Part shown: positions 7,094-15,439 of the stretch, piece by piece
How positions within the stretch are numbered: position 1 is the stretch's first letter
Layout of the letters: every line of letters starts with the position of its first letter
Source: an uncultured Porphyromonadaceae bacterium
GTDB taxonomy: Bacteria > Bacteroidota > Bacteroidia > Bacteroidales > Muribaculaceae
Reading direction: 5' to 3'
Assembly (NCBI GenBank): GCA_900550025.1
Contig: URQP01000012.1
Span: 1-31,818, forward strand
Length of the DNA stretch: 31,818 bases
Program-made: the position numbers and the translations under genes
Notes under the pieces: generated by a model
Told to the model about the DNA's origin: nothing
Databases searched by the model: none
What the model saw: only the letters and a program-made list of their open reading frames with translations

Positions 7094-9310
7094 ATGAAAA
7101 AAGCCTTAAAAAACATAGCGTTCGGAGTTATCGCAATTTTGATAGCGGTCATGGCTACCGCCACATTCATCGAAGCCGGAGAGGGAACGCAATTTGTAAC
7201 GGAAAAAATTTATGGAGCATGGTGGTTCGCCCTTTTATGGGGAATAGCCGCCATTGCCGGTATATATTACTTCTTCACATCCAAGAAAAAGCTGTATGAC
7301 ATCGCTCTACATTGCGCACTGTTGCTAATACTTGCCGGAGCATTGGCCACATCGCTCACAGCGCGTGTGGGAACAGTACATTTACGACAGGGAGAACCAA
7401 CCAATACGCTCTTGCTCGATTCCGGCGACTCCATACGTCTGCCTTTCACTATAGAATTGAAGAATTTCACCATCAACTACCATGACGGCACATCCATGCC
7501 GTCGGACTACATCACAAAATTCACTATTTCCGATTCCACAAATGGCGCAGTCGAAGGCAACGTGTCAATGAACAAAGTGTTCGACTATCACGGCATCCGC
7601 TTTTTCCAGACATCGTTCGACTCGGATATGCTCGGAAGCACGTTGACATATAACGAGGACCGCATCGGCAAACCGTTGACATATACCGGCTACTATCTCC
7701 TTTTCCTGTCATTGGCGTGGATGCTTTTCGCACCGTCGGGAGGATTCCGCAAACTGTTACGAGACCCCCGCTTGCGCAAAGGCCTGTCGGTAGTAACGTT
7801 GTTGACGTTTACCGCAAACGCCGAAGCGGCCGTTACTTTTTCCCATAAGGCGGCCGACGCTTTCGGAGATATGCTCATCGAAAAAGACGGACGCGTTTGT
7901 CCTTTCGAGACAGTAGCGATGGATTTCACGAAAAAACTTTATGGAAAACCTGAATATAAAGGCCTCTCCGCCGAACAAGTGCTAACAGGCTTCCTGTTTT
8001 TCGAGAAAGAATGGCGCAACGAACCTGTCATAAGAGTGAAAAACCGGGAATTAAGGCAATTGGAAGGTTTGAAAAAATATTCGTCGCTCAACGATTTCTT
8101 CACCGACGGATATGTACTCGGGCCTTACGTGGAAGATTACTACAAAGGGAAACGCACTGGAATAAACAAGGCCGCCGCCGAACTCGACGACCGCATAGCA
8201 ATGATAATGTCGCTCCGCGACGGCGGATGGCTGAAAATGTTCCCAGTAGAGTCGGAAGGCAAGGTAATATGGTACAACCCCACCGACCGTCTGCCGGCAA
8301 CGGCCGACAGCATACAGTCTTTGTTCATCCGCCATGCTTTCAATATGATTTATGAGACAGGTGTCTACCGTCATGACGACAAGGCTCTTACAGAGCTAAT
8401 CGTACAAATGCAGAAATACCAGAAAAAATACGGAGGCACATCCATCCCCGACGGGAAAAAGCTGAAAGCGGAACACATATACAACAGCTTCCCATTTACC
8501 GGACTGCTTTTCAAGGTCGACCTTGTGGCCGGCATAATATTATTGTTGCTGCTCGTACGCTCCATGATTACCGGGAAGAAGCGGAATTGGGAAAAAATAG
8601 CCGACACGGCCGGTATAATTGTATTGCTACTATCATTTACAACACTTTCTTTCTGCATAGCCCTGCGCTGGACGATAAGCGGGCGCGCTCCGCTCGGCAA
8701 CGGCTACGAGACGATGCTTGCCGTGGCATGGTGCGTACAACTAATCACAATCGTTTCATCGTTCCGTTTACGTTACCTTCTCCCATTCGGCATTACGCTG
8801 TCGGGATTTTTCCTGTTAGTATCGTCGATAGGACAGATGGACCCGCAAATCACCCCGCTTATGCCTGTGCTCAACTCTCCGCTCCTAAGCGTCCATGTCT
8901 CGGTGATAATGATGGCGTACGCCCTGCTGTCGTTCACATTCCTGTGCGGCGTGACAGCTTTGGCGATTATCTCAATAAAACGCGATGAAAAAGCGTCGGA
9001 ACATATTGCCACACTCCAATTGGTCTCACGGCTTTTCCTTTATCCGGCACTCGCATTGCTCGGCACCGGAATATTCATCGGCGCAATTTGGGCAGATTAT
9101 TCGTGGGGAAGATATTGGGGATGGGACCCGAAAGAAGTGTGGGCACTAATCAATTTCCTGCTTTATGCAATAGCCTTGCACGACCGCTCGCTGCCATGGC
9201 TCCGCCGCCCTGCCGCCTACCACGCATATATGTGCCTTGCCTTCCTCACGGTCATGATGACCTACATCGGAGCCAACTATTTCCTCGTCGGGATGCACAG
9301 CTACGCATAA
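7094..9310 (+). CDS. ccsBA: Cytochrome c synthase, CcsB/ResB-CcsA fusion (CcsBA)
   Basis: A 738-residue System II cytochrome c biogenesis protein that exports haem and joins it to CxxCH motifs of apocytochromes outside the inner membrane. The N-terminal part (about residues 1-235) is ResB-like, with membrane segments near 10-30, 38-58 and 60-80, an exported beta region with LRQGEPTNTLLLDSG, and another segment near 200. A large exported domain follows. The C-terminal part (about 470-738) is CcsA with several membrane helices and the haem-binding WWD motif, W671 onward in WGRYWGWDPKEVWA. The ATG at 7094 gives MKKALKNIAFG before the first membrane segment; longer frames start inside the 7019..7062 hairpin. 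As the last gene of the porin-imelysin-cytochrome set, it is likely dedicated to the di-haem protein, though it may also serve other cytochromes. Confidence 0.93.
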   Translation: MKKALKNIAFGVIAILIAVMATATFIEAGEGTQFVTEKIYGAWWFALLWGIAAIAGIYYFFTSKKKLYDIALHCALLLILAGALATSLTARVGTVHLRQGEPTNTLLLDSGDSIRLPFTIELKNFTINYHDGTSMPSDYITKFTISDSTNGAVEGNVSMNKVFDYHGIRFFQTSFDSDMLGSTLTYNEDRIGKPLTYTGYYLLFLSLAWMLFAPSGGFRKLLRDPRLRKGLSVVTLLTFTANAEAAVTFSHKAADAFGDMLIEKDGRVCPFETVAMDFTKKLYGKPEYKGLSAEQVLTGFLFFEKEWRNEPVIRVKNRELRQLEGLKKYSSLNDFFTDGYVLGPYVEDYYKGKRTGINKAAAELDDRIAMIMSLRDGGWLKMFPVESEGKVIWYNPTDRLPATADSIQSLFIRHAFNMIYETGVYRHDDKALTELIVQMQKYQKKYGGTSIPDGKKLKAEHIYNSFPFTGLLFKVDLVAGIILLLLLVRSMITGKKRNWEKIADTAGIIVLLLSFTTLSFCIALRWTISGRAPLGNGYETMLAVAWCVQLITIVSSFRLRYLLPFGITLSGFFLLVSSIGQMDPQITPLMPVLNSPLLSVHVSVIMMAYALLSFTFLCGVTALAIISIKRDEKASEHIATLQLVSRLFLYPALALLGTGIFIGAIWADYSWGRYWGWDPKEVWALINFLLYAIALHDRSLPWLRRPAAYHAYMCLAFLTVMMTYIGANYFLVGMHSYA

Positions 9311-9371
9311 AAATCACGCCGATTCGTATTTTATTTCTCAGTAATATATTTTATTTTTCAAAACAAACATC

Positions 9372-9379
9372 TATCTTTG
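9372..9379 (+). promoter_or_regulatory. -7 element of the higBA promoter
   Basis: TATCTTTG matches TAnnTTTG exactly. It lies 19 bases before the higB ATG, so the leader would be only about a dozen bases. No TTG is found at the usual distance upstream, so the -33 element is weak or absent. Confidence 0.55.
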
Positions 9380-9398
9380 CATCACAAACGCCCACCGC

Positions 9399-9692
9399 AT
9401 GCGCATTATAGCAAGAAATAAAATAATTGAATATTACACAGCACATCCGGACTCCGAAGTTGCTCTCGAAGATTGGTATCAGAAAGTGAAAAAAGCGGAG
9501 TGGACGTGCTTTGCCGACATAAGAGCCACATTCGGCGGTGTCGACAATGCTGGCAACCAGCACTATATATTCAACATAAAAGGCAATAGCTACAGGCTAA
9601 TAGCCGTTATAAAATTCACCATCAAGACTGTGTATATCCGATTTATCGGCACACACTCGGAATATGATAAAATAGACGCTAAAAACATATAA
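9399..9692 (+). CDS. higB: HigB-type toxin, mRNA interferase
   Basis: A 97-residue protein of the HigB_toxin family (RelE-fold, ribosome-dependent mRNA cleavage). Family features include the N-terminal MRIIARNKIIEYY, the ALEDWYQKVKKAEW segment, an IRATFG turn, the core IFNIKGNSYRLIAVIKF and the terminal VYIRFIGTHSEYDKID. It precedes its antitoxin by 4 bases, the toxin-first order typical of higBA. The toxin would be neutralised by the HigA encoded downstream. The frame is complete and no active-site loss is apparent. Confidence 0.93.
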   Translation: MRIIARNKIIEYYTAHPDSEVALEDWYQKVKKAEWTCFADIRATFGGVDNAGNQHYIFNIKGNSYRLIAVIKFTIKTVYIRFIGTHSEYDKIDAKNI

Positions 9693-9696
9693 GGTC

Positions 9697-10062
9697 ATGG
9701 CAAAGATTAAAAACGAAACAGCTTATAAAGCAGCAATGGAAAGAATAGAAGAGCTATTGCCGCTGGTCGATGACAACACGCCCCCCGGAAACAAAAACCT
9801 TATAGAACTTGATTTATTGTCAGCCCTTGTGGATGAATACGAAGAGTCACACTATCCTGTCAAGACACCATCCTTGGTCGACGTGATAAAATTACGGATG
9901 TATGAAATGGGTATCAATCAAGCAAAGCTCTCCGATTTATTAGGAGTAAGCCCTTCACGAATAAGCGACTATCTCAACGGACGGTGCGAGCCTACTCTCA
10001 AAGTGGCGCGCGAGATGAGCAGTAAGCTCAACATAGACGCAAGCATCGTGTTAGGGGTATAA
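9697..10062 (+). CDS. higA: HigA-type antitoxin with HTH domain
   Basis: A 121-residue antitoxin and probable autorepressor. The N-terminal part (1-60) is a helical region expected to bind the toxin. Residues about 65-115 form an XRE-type helix-turn-helix, with the recognition region NQAKLSDLLGVSPSRISDYLNGR. It starts 4 bases after the higB stop codon and must be co-transcribed with it. No clear operator palindrome stands out near the higBA promoter. Confidence 0.93.
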   Translation: MAKIKNETAYKAAMERIEELLPLVDDNTPPGNKNLIELDLLSALVDEYEESHYPVKTPSLVDVIKLRMYEMGINQAKLSDLLGVSPSRISDYLNGRCEPTLKVAREMSSKLNIDASIVLGV

Positions 10063-10075
10063 CGGCAAGCTGATA

Positions 10076-10110
10076 TAAAAATCACGCCGGGCAATTCACA
10101 TTGTCCGGCG
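10076..10110 (-). terminator. Terminator of the TonB receptor-phosphatase operon
   Basis: CGCCGGGCAA (10085..10094) pairs with TTGTCCGGCG (10101..10110) across a 6-base loop. On the minus strand the stem is followed by TGATTTTTAT, giving a rho-independent shape 30 bases after the phosphatase stop at 10141. It may also stop higBA transcripts from the other side, though without a T-run in that direction. Confidence 0.65.
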
Positions 10111-10140
10111 CGACATAATAAAAGTGTTGTATCAGAGGAT

Positions 10141-11074
10141 TTATTTGGTGCGTACTATTTCGTGAAGCACAGCCCCGTTCTTATCCACCATACGCAATGT
10201 AAGGCGGTCTTTCTCCACTGTCACGACAGAAAATCCCGGCTCTCCGCTACAGAACACCGTACCGTCTACCGGCTTTACTTCCCTTGCCAGCGAGCCTGCC
10301 GAATTGACAACATAGTCAATCCCGCACCCTGCCTTGCGGATATGCTGGAAATTATGTATATGCCCGCAGATATACATATCGACATCGTACTTGCGGAGAA
10401 TCTTGTCGACACGGTTCTGCATGTCCGTGCGCTCTTTCTCCGACTTGTCGGTATATGCATATACTGGATGGTGCCCTGCCACTATCACCCAATCCTCTTT
10501 CGAGGAAGCGAGTACAGAGTCAGCCCACTGCAACTGGCGGTTCAAATCCTGTTTCCCGGCATCGGGATATTTTTCAGCGTCCTTGCGGTACTTGTCGATA
10601 AGCGGCGTTGTGTCGAGCCATACGACCCTCAACGTCACACCGTCTTCCTCGAAAGCCTTGGTATAGTAGCGCGACGGCATTTCCCAGCGGCGGCTCACAT
10701 TGCTATAGTCAATCACAGCCTGCGTGTTGCCTCGGTATTCGTGGTTGCCACAGATAGGAAACCAGTCAATCATCAGTTCCGGATGGGAATAGATAAGCTC
10801 ATAGTTAGTCATCCACAACGGGTCGTTCACGCTCTGCACACCCTCGAAATGGTGCACGTCGCCTGCCGCAAGCACAAATTCCGGTCCCACGACTTCCGCT
10901 ATCCTCCCCATCGTCTCGGCTATCGGCTTAGCCGTTACGGCCAAGGTCGTTGGCTACGAAGAAGCTCAATTTGTCCTCGAAATCGTCGGGATTAGTAAAC
11001 TGCGCCGACAGCGGCTGCATCGCAACCAGCAAGGCCGCGGCTAACAGCGTAAGTCTGAAAATCCTTTTCATCAT
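10141..11074 (-). pseudogene. TRAP-like metallophosphoesterase, frameshifted
   Basis: The gene is broken near its 5' end. From ATG 11074 an N-terminal frame reads a signal peptide (MMKRIFRLTLLAAALLVA) and continues to FFVANDLGRNG, then hits TAA at 10928..10930 after 48 residues. The rest of the protein continues in another frame from KPIAETMGRIAEVVG to 10141. Motifs there match tartrate-resistant acid phosphatases: LAAGDVHHFEGVQ, ICGNHEYRGN, the region YSNVSRRWEMPSRYY, VAGHHPVYAY and ICGHIHNFQHI. Metal ligands are therefore split: the first Asp (NDLG) is in the N-terminal frame, the others in the second. A lost or gained stretch not divisible by three just before KPIAETMG explains it. A TTG at 10944 could start the second frame, but the product would lack both signal peptide and first ligand. 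An assembly error is possible. It is the last gene of the operon behind the TonB receptor, 18 bases after the lipoprotein. Confidence 0.82.
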
Positions 11075-11092
11075 AAAATCCTTATTATATCA

Positions 11093-12484
11093 TTAGTTTG
11101 CACCGAAAGCGCCGAACCACGCCTGCACTGCCGGAGAAGTATAAGTCTGCCCGTTTACAGTCAGACCGCTTGCGCCGAAATACGACTGCATCTTAGCGTC
11201 GTTACCGCTATAGGCATTCTTCAGCACAGGCGAATTGGCAGCCACATGGAAATCCCAGCTATTGTCGTAAACGTATGCGTCGAGCGGATTGTTCATATAC
11301 GGGAAATTGATGAACATCGGGTTTGTAGCCTCGTCGCCCGCCGACGCGCTGACTACGCTGTGAATATCAACTGCCGCTGGATTGTAATCCTCGTTATTTG
11401 ACGTATAACCGAGGAAAGAAGTAGTCGTGCCGTTTGCGATGTCTTGGTCGAGCGTACTTTCCGATGCACCTGAGGCATAGAAATTGTAGTCGATTACAGA
11501 AGCGTCGGCATATCCCTCCTCTGGGTCGTTAGGAATGCCCCACGACGGAGTCATAGCCTTGAATTTGCAGTTTACGAGAAGATTGTTGAACACGCTTACC
11601 AATGCGTTCTTCTCCACGTAGATGCCGCCGCCTTTCACACCGTCGCGACGCCATCCGGCATTGACGATGGTGTTGTTATAGGCGCGGATAAGAGCCTGCG
11701 AGCGTCCGCCCTCGTCGTTCTGGCCGGAGCTTGAAAGCTTCAGTCCGTTGGTGTTAGGGCTATACATCACGTTGCCCGCAACATCGACCTTGCAACCGGC
11801 TTTAACGTTGACCGCCTCGCCTCCGTCGGCACCGTTGCCGCTGAAGATATTGTTCATTATTATAGCATTGCCGCCCATCATATAGATAGCGTCGGACGCT
11901 CCATAACGGAGGATTGAGTTAGTGACTACATAACGGCCGTTGATGTTGTTGGTAGTGAGTTGCGGGCCCATATCGTCGCCCGGAGTGTAGATACCCTTTA
12001 CGGCCGACGGCGAATCCTGCCCTACCAGACCGCCAGTGTATTCGATGATTGTGTGGTCGAGAAGTATCTCCTCGCATTTGTCGGTAGCTATGATGCCTCC
12101 CCACAACCCCTCGAAAGCGTTTTCCGGGGTGCGCTCATTTTCAGCCACAGTCAAAGTCACAGGACTTTCTTCAGTGCCAAGGCAATATAGGTCGCCATCG
12201 ACCACGAATTCGATTGGAGTATGGCTTGCCCCTACACCGTTGGAGCTAAATACCACGGTAACACCTTCCTCGATTGTAAGGCTTTCGCCTTCAGGGACTG
12301 TGATATGTCCGCTGACATTGATAATTGAATTTTTAGTCCACGTGCCTGACACATTGCCTGATACATTTTCTTCAACCACAGGCTCCGGTTCCGGCTCTGG
12401 ATTGGGAGTTTCCTCATCGCCACAAGATACGAGCGAAGCAGAAAGCAACGCCGCGCTCAAAAACATAAAATACTTTGAGTCCAT
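11093..12484 (-). CDS. Beta-helix surface lipoprotein
   Basis: A 463-residue lipoprotein with lipobox LVSC, then GDEETPNPEPEPEP, a proline/acidic spacer that probably lifts the domain off the membrane. The body has short repeated strands (LTIEEGVTVVFSSNG, GGIIATDKCEEILLDHTIIEYTGG, NNINGRYVVTNSILRYG, YMMGGNAIIMNNIFSGNG, VKAGCKVDVAGNVMYSPN), suggesting a right-handed parallel beta-helix like pectin-lyase-fold proteins. I see no known catalytic motif, so the function is unrecognised. It lies 37 bases after the TonB receptor gene and before the phosphatase. A TonB receptor beside a surface lipoprotein is the usual receptor/lid pairing, here perhaps capturing a phosphorylated compound (inference). 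Confidence 0.75.
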   Translation of the reverse strand: MDSKYFMFLSAALLSASLVSCGDEETPNPEPEPEPVVEENVSGNVSGTWTKNSIINVSGHITVPEGESLTIEEGVTVVFSSNGVGASHTPIEFVVDGDLYCLGTEESPVTLTVAENERTPENAFEGLWGGIIATDKCEEILLDHTIIEYTGGLVGQDSPSAVKGIYTPGDDMGPQLTTNNINGRYVVTNSILRYGASDAIYMMGGNAIIMNNIFSGNGADGGEAVNVKAGCKVDVAGNVMYSPNTNGLKLSSSGQNDEGGRSQALIRAYNNTIVNAGWRRDGVKGGGIYVEKNALVSVFNNLLVNCKFKAMTPSWGIPNDPEEGYADASVIDYNFYASGASESTLDQDIANGTTTSFLGYTSNNEDYNPAAVDIHSVVSASAGDEATNPMFINFPYMNNPLDAYVYDNSWDFHVAANSPVLKNAYSGNDAKMQSYFGASGLTVNGQTYTSPAVQAWFGAFGAN

Positions 12485-12521
12485 AATAAAAACTGTTGAT
12501 TAATGTAATTTGTTATGTTGT

Positions 12522-15212
12522 TTATAATTTATATCTGAAACCAATCAGTATAGTGCGTCCGCGCCATTCCCTGCGCTCAAGGATTCCGCCGTTGTAGCGC
12601 TGCATTTCCCCGCTGAAATTGGCGTTGCGGCTGTTGGAAGGTATGTAGCGCACAATTTTACCGTCGAGCAGATTGGTAGCCTTTGCGAACAGCGATATTC
12701 CTTTCTTGAAAGTCTTTTCCACCGACAAGTCAAGCTGGAAGTTACCGTTTTCCCAAATGTCGTCCTCGTAATATTTCGACACCTCGCTCAACCGTTTTCC
12801 GGTGTAACTGCCCGAAATCTGTCCTTCGAACTGCTGCTTGGCCGCCTTGAACAGCAGAGAGACGTTTGCCACGTGGGCGGCCTGTCCGGCCAGCGGGCGG
12901 CGCTGCTCCCGGTCGTGGGTTATCGTAGTGCCGGGATTGTCAGGGTTGTCTATAATTTCCGTCTTCGTCGTTGTTATATTTGAATGGGTGTATGTGTAAT
13001 TGGCTTTTATTCCGAACCAATTGAAATATTTCATCACGTCAACTTCCAGACCGAAATTGTTGGCCGTGCCATAGTTGTCAGGCGTGAAATACGTATCCTG
13101 CCCGCTCGTGTCGAAACCGTATTCAATCGGGTCTTTTATGCGCTTGTAGAACACTCCCGCCATAATCTGCTCCGACGAACCCGGGAAAAATTCATAACGC
13201 AGGTCGATGTTGTCGGCCACGGTATGTTTCAAATCAGGATTACCGCGTTCCTTGTAGTCCTCGTTGATGATGTTGTAAGGCACTATCTCGAAGAAGCTCG
13301 GACGGTTGATTGCCCTGTAATACGAGGCATGCACTTTGGCATTGTCGTGTACCTCTATTTTCAGATGCGCGCTCGGAAGGGCATCAAGATAGTTCTGCCC
13401 GCCATGGTTGCGCGCGCCTTCAGTGGCATGCAGCAAATCGTAGCCTTGATTCGTATGCTCCAGACGTATTCCCGCAGTGAGTTCCGCTATTCCTCCGGTA
13501 TATTTTGCCGAAGCGTAGCCGGCGGCTATACGCTCGTAAGCGTTGTAGTTCAGCGGGTCGGTAAGATTTCCGAAACGGTTCACATCCCATTCAATCTCGT
13601 CGAACGTGTTCCAGTCGCGCCCGCGCACCTGCGAGCGGTTGTCGTCGGGCACTCCGAAAAAATACTCGTGATAGAGGCTTGTGCGTTTTTTATCACGGTA
13701 CATTCCTCCGGCCATAAAGTCGATTCCGCGGTCTGCCCCTCCAAGGTCGAGGCGGTACGACAAATCGGCGTATCCGGAAAAATCGCGGTCGTCGTTGTGC
13801 TCCCAACGCCGGGTTGTTCCCGAACGGGCTGCGGTCTGCAAGCCGTTGCTTGCGGTTGTGAGCTCTATCTCCGCATTGTCGGGAGTCTGGTTGTAAGCTT
13901 TTGAAGCTGAAGCCGTCCATTTCAACTTGAGAGCATTGTCAGAAAGGAATCCGTGCTCGCCTTTAAGCGTGGAGTTGAATATGTACTGGCGGTTCCAGCG
14001 GAGCCGCATCCTTTCCCATTGCGGATTGACGGCATCGCGCGCCTGCGCCGCACGCATATCCATATATCCGGCATAAAGCATCAGCTTGTTGTCGCGGTTG
14101 GGATAATAGTCGAGCTTGGTATGCGCGCCTATTCTCATCTGCTGCTCGGAGTAGAAACGCTCGGTCACTCCCGTATAGTTACTTCCCGGCTGGTAGTGTA
14201 ACTGGCTGCGCTTGCCGTAATAATTGTTCTGGAAGCTGCCCACGACCATCAGACCTAATTTGTTGTCGAAAAACCGGTCGCCATACGACACTCCGGCAGA
14301 AATGTCGGGCAAAGCTGTCTTGTTCTCGGTGCGCAAGTTCGACAATGTGAAATCTTTCATCGACACGGCATAATTCTCTCCATTAATCTCGTTCGGGGAC
14401 TTGCGGTTAATATCAGAATGCGCGAACGACGTGAAATCGTGGTCGAAGAACATCGTGTTATAGCCGGTCTGAACATTGAACGTGAATTGCCGTTCCGTCG
14501 GCGCGTCCTTCATCACTATGTTCACGGCACCGCCTATTCCGTCACCTTCGAGGTCGGCCGTCAGCGACTTGTGAACCTCAAGACGGTCGAGCATCTCCGA
14601 CGGGAAAATATCCAATGGGACGAAACGGTTCTTGTTGTCGGGACTCGGTATCTTGACTCCGTTGACTAGAGTGTAGTTGTAGCGTTTGTCCATGCCGCGG
14701 AGGATGGCATACTGCCCTTCCCCCATAGTGTTGCGCTCGATGGTAACGCCCGACATACGTTGTATCACATTCGCCACCGTCTGGTCGGGCGACAATTCGA
14801 TAGCACGCGCGCTCATCACATTCACGACATTCGCCGAACGCTTCTCGATGTCGCGCGCGGCAGCCTCCGTACGGCCATGGTGACTGCCTATCACCTCCAC
14901 CTCGGCAAGCATCTCCGACGACGGCTCAAGCTGAAGATTGACAGTTGCATCTTCTTGCCCAACCTTTATTTCCGCCGTCTTATACCCCATATACGAGCAT
15001 ACCAGTGTGTAAGGGTCGGCATCCCCTGCCTGTAGAGAATAGCTTCCGTCCAATCCGGTAACGGATACCAATTTCGTGTCTTCTTTTACCGACACATAAG
15101 CTCCTATCAGCTCTTCCCCTGTATTCTTGTCCGTGACTTTACCTTTGACAGTCGCAGAATAGGCACTGTAAGGAAACAATAAAAGCAACAAACCGAAAAT
15201 AACCTTTCGCAT
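12522..15212 (-). CDS. TonB-dependent outer-membrane receptor
   Basis: An 896-residue TonB-dependent receptor. It has a signal peptide (MRKVIFGLLLLLFPYSAYS) and an N-terminal carboxypeptidase-regulatory-like domain at about 20-100 (VKGKVTDKNTGEELIGAYVSV). The plug is at about 120-235 (NVIQRMSGVTIERN, ILRGMDKRYNYTLVNGVK, GDGIGGAVNIVMKDAP). A 22-strand-type barrel ends in GRTILIGFRYKL. The ligand is unknown. The two genes behind it are a lipoprotein and a TRAP-like phosphatase, and the divergent operon encodes two more phosphoesterase-fold proteins. Uptake of a phosphate ester or its product is therefore plausible. A promoter with a Pho-box-like direct repeat lies at 15261..15295, supporting phosphate regulation. 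The frame is intact. Confidence 0.93.
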   Translation of the reverse strand: MRKVIFGLLLLLFPYSAYSATVKGKVTDKNTGEELIGAYVSVKEDTKLVSVTGLDGSYSLQAGDADPYTLVCSYMGYKTAEIKVGQEDATVNLQLEPSSEMLAEVEVIGSHHGRTEAAARDIEKRSANVVNVMSARAIELSPDQTVANVIQRMSGVTIERNTMGEGQYAILRGMDKRYNYTLVNGVKIPSPDNKNRFVPLDIFPSEMLDRLEVHKSLTADLEGDGIGGAVNIVMKDAPTERQFTFNVQTGYNTMFFDHDFTSFAHSDINRKSPNEINGENYAVSMKDFTLSNLRTENKTALPDISAGVSYGDRFFDNKLGLMVVGSFQNNYYGKRSQLHYQPGSNYTGVTERFYSEQQMRIGAHTKLDYYPNRDNKLMLYAGYMDMRAAQARDAVNPQWERMRLRWNRQYIFNSTLKGEHGFLSDNALKLKWTASASKAYNQTPDNAEIELTTASNGLQTAARSGTTRRWEHNDDRDFSGYADLSYRLDLGGADRGIDFMAGGMYRDKKRTSLYHEYFFGVPDDNRSQVRGRDWNTFDEIEWDVNRFGNLTDPLNYNAYERIAAGYASAKYTGGIAELTAGIRLEHTNQGYDLLHATEGARNHGGQNYLDALPSAHLKIEVHDNAKVHASYYRAINRPSFFEIVPYNIINEDYKERGNPDLKHTVADNIDLRYEFFPGSSEQIMAGVFYKRIKDPIEYGFDTSGQDTYFTPDNYGTANNFGLEVDVMKYFNWFGIKANYTYTHSNITTTKTEIIDNPDNPGTTITHDREQRRPLAGQAAHVANVSLLFKAAKQQFEGQISGSYTGKRLSEVSKYYEDDIWENGNFQLDLSVEKTFKKGISLFAKATNLLDGKIVRYIPSNSRNANFSGEMQRYNGGILERREWRGRTILIGFRYKL

Positions 15213-15260
15213 AACCTCTGATTAATCTTTTTCTGCGGCAAAAGTATTCCAGCCATATTT

Positions 15261-15295
15261 CAAAGATATTACTATCCGATAACGTTTTTGTAACA
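15261..15295 (-). promoter_or_regulatory. Promoter with Pho-box-like repeat, TonB receptor operon
   Basis: On the minus strand TGTTACA-AAAA-CGTTATC (15278..15295) is a 7-4-7 direct repeat with 11-bp period, followed after 9 bases by a perfect -7 element TATCTTTG (15261..15268). No TTG -33 box is at the usual distance. This is the geometry of PhoB-activated promoters, where the box replaces the -35. The repeat halves share only GTTA strictly, so the match is suggestive, not proof. Confidence 0.55.
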
Positions 15296-15370
15296 TCCGG
15301 AAACACGTGGCTGTCCCTACGTTTTCCCATCTGTTCGGCTCCCCCGCATACACTGTGGCACTTCGGCGAT

Positions 15371-15412
15371 TGCAAGTAAACTTGCATTGCACGCAGTTTC
15401 TGTGTATATTCG
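15371..15412 (+). promoter_or_regulatory. Promoter and palindrome of the EEP-cutC-phosphatase operon
   Basis: TTG (15382-15384), a 20-base spacer and TATATTCG (15405-15412, one mismatch from TAnnTTTG) form a promoter 28 bases before the ATG at 15440. A perfect palindrome TGCAAGT-AA-ACTTGCA (15371..15386) overlaps the -33 element, a position suited to a repressor. Confidence 0.55.
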
Positions 15413-15439
15413 CAAGAAAAAATAAAATCATCATTCAAA

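Larger units (their letters stand above)
9307..10089. repeat. 15-bp direct repeats flanking higBA
   Basis: The 15-mer ATAAAAATCACGCCG occurs at 9307..9321 (overlapping the ccsBA stop codon) and at 10075..10089 (running into the terminator hairpin). The two copies bracket the whole toxin-antitoxin module. This could be a duplication scar from module insertion or coincidental reuse of a terminator sequence. Confidence 0.55.

Noticed and set aside
9399..10062. HigBA as part of a prophage
   Set aside because: No phage structural or integrase genes around it; a stand-alone module between metabolic operons.
10141..10944. Intact phosphatase starting at TTG 10944
   Set aside because: It would lack the signal peptide and the first metal ligand, both found just upstream in another frame, so a frameshift is the better reading.
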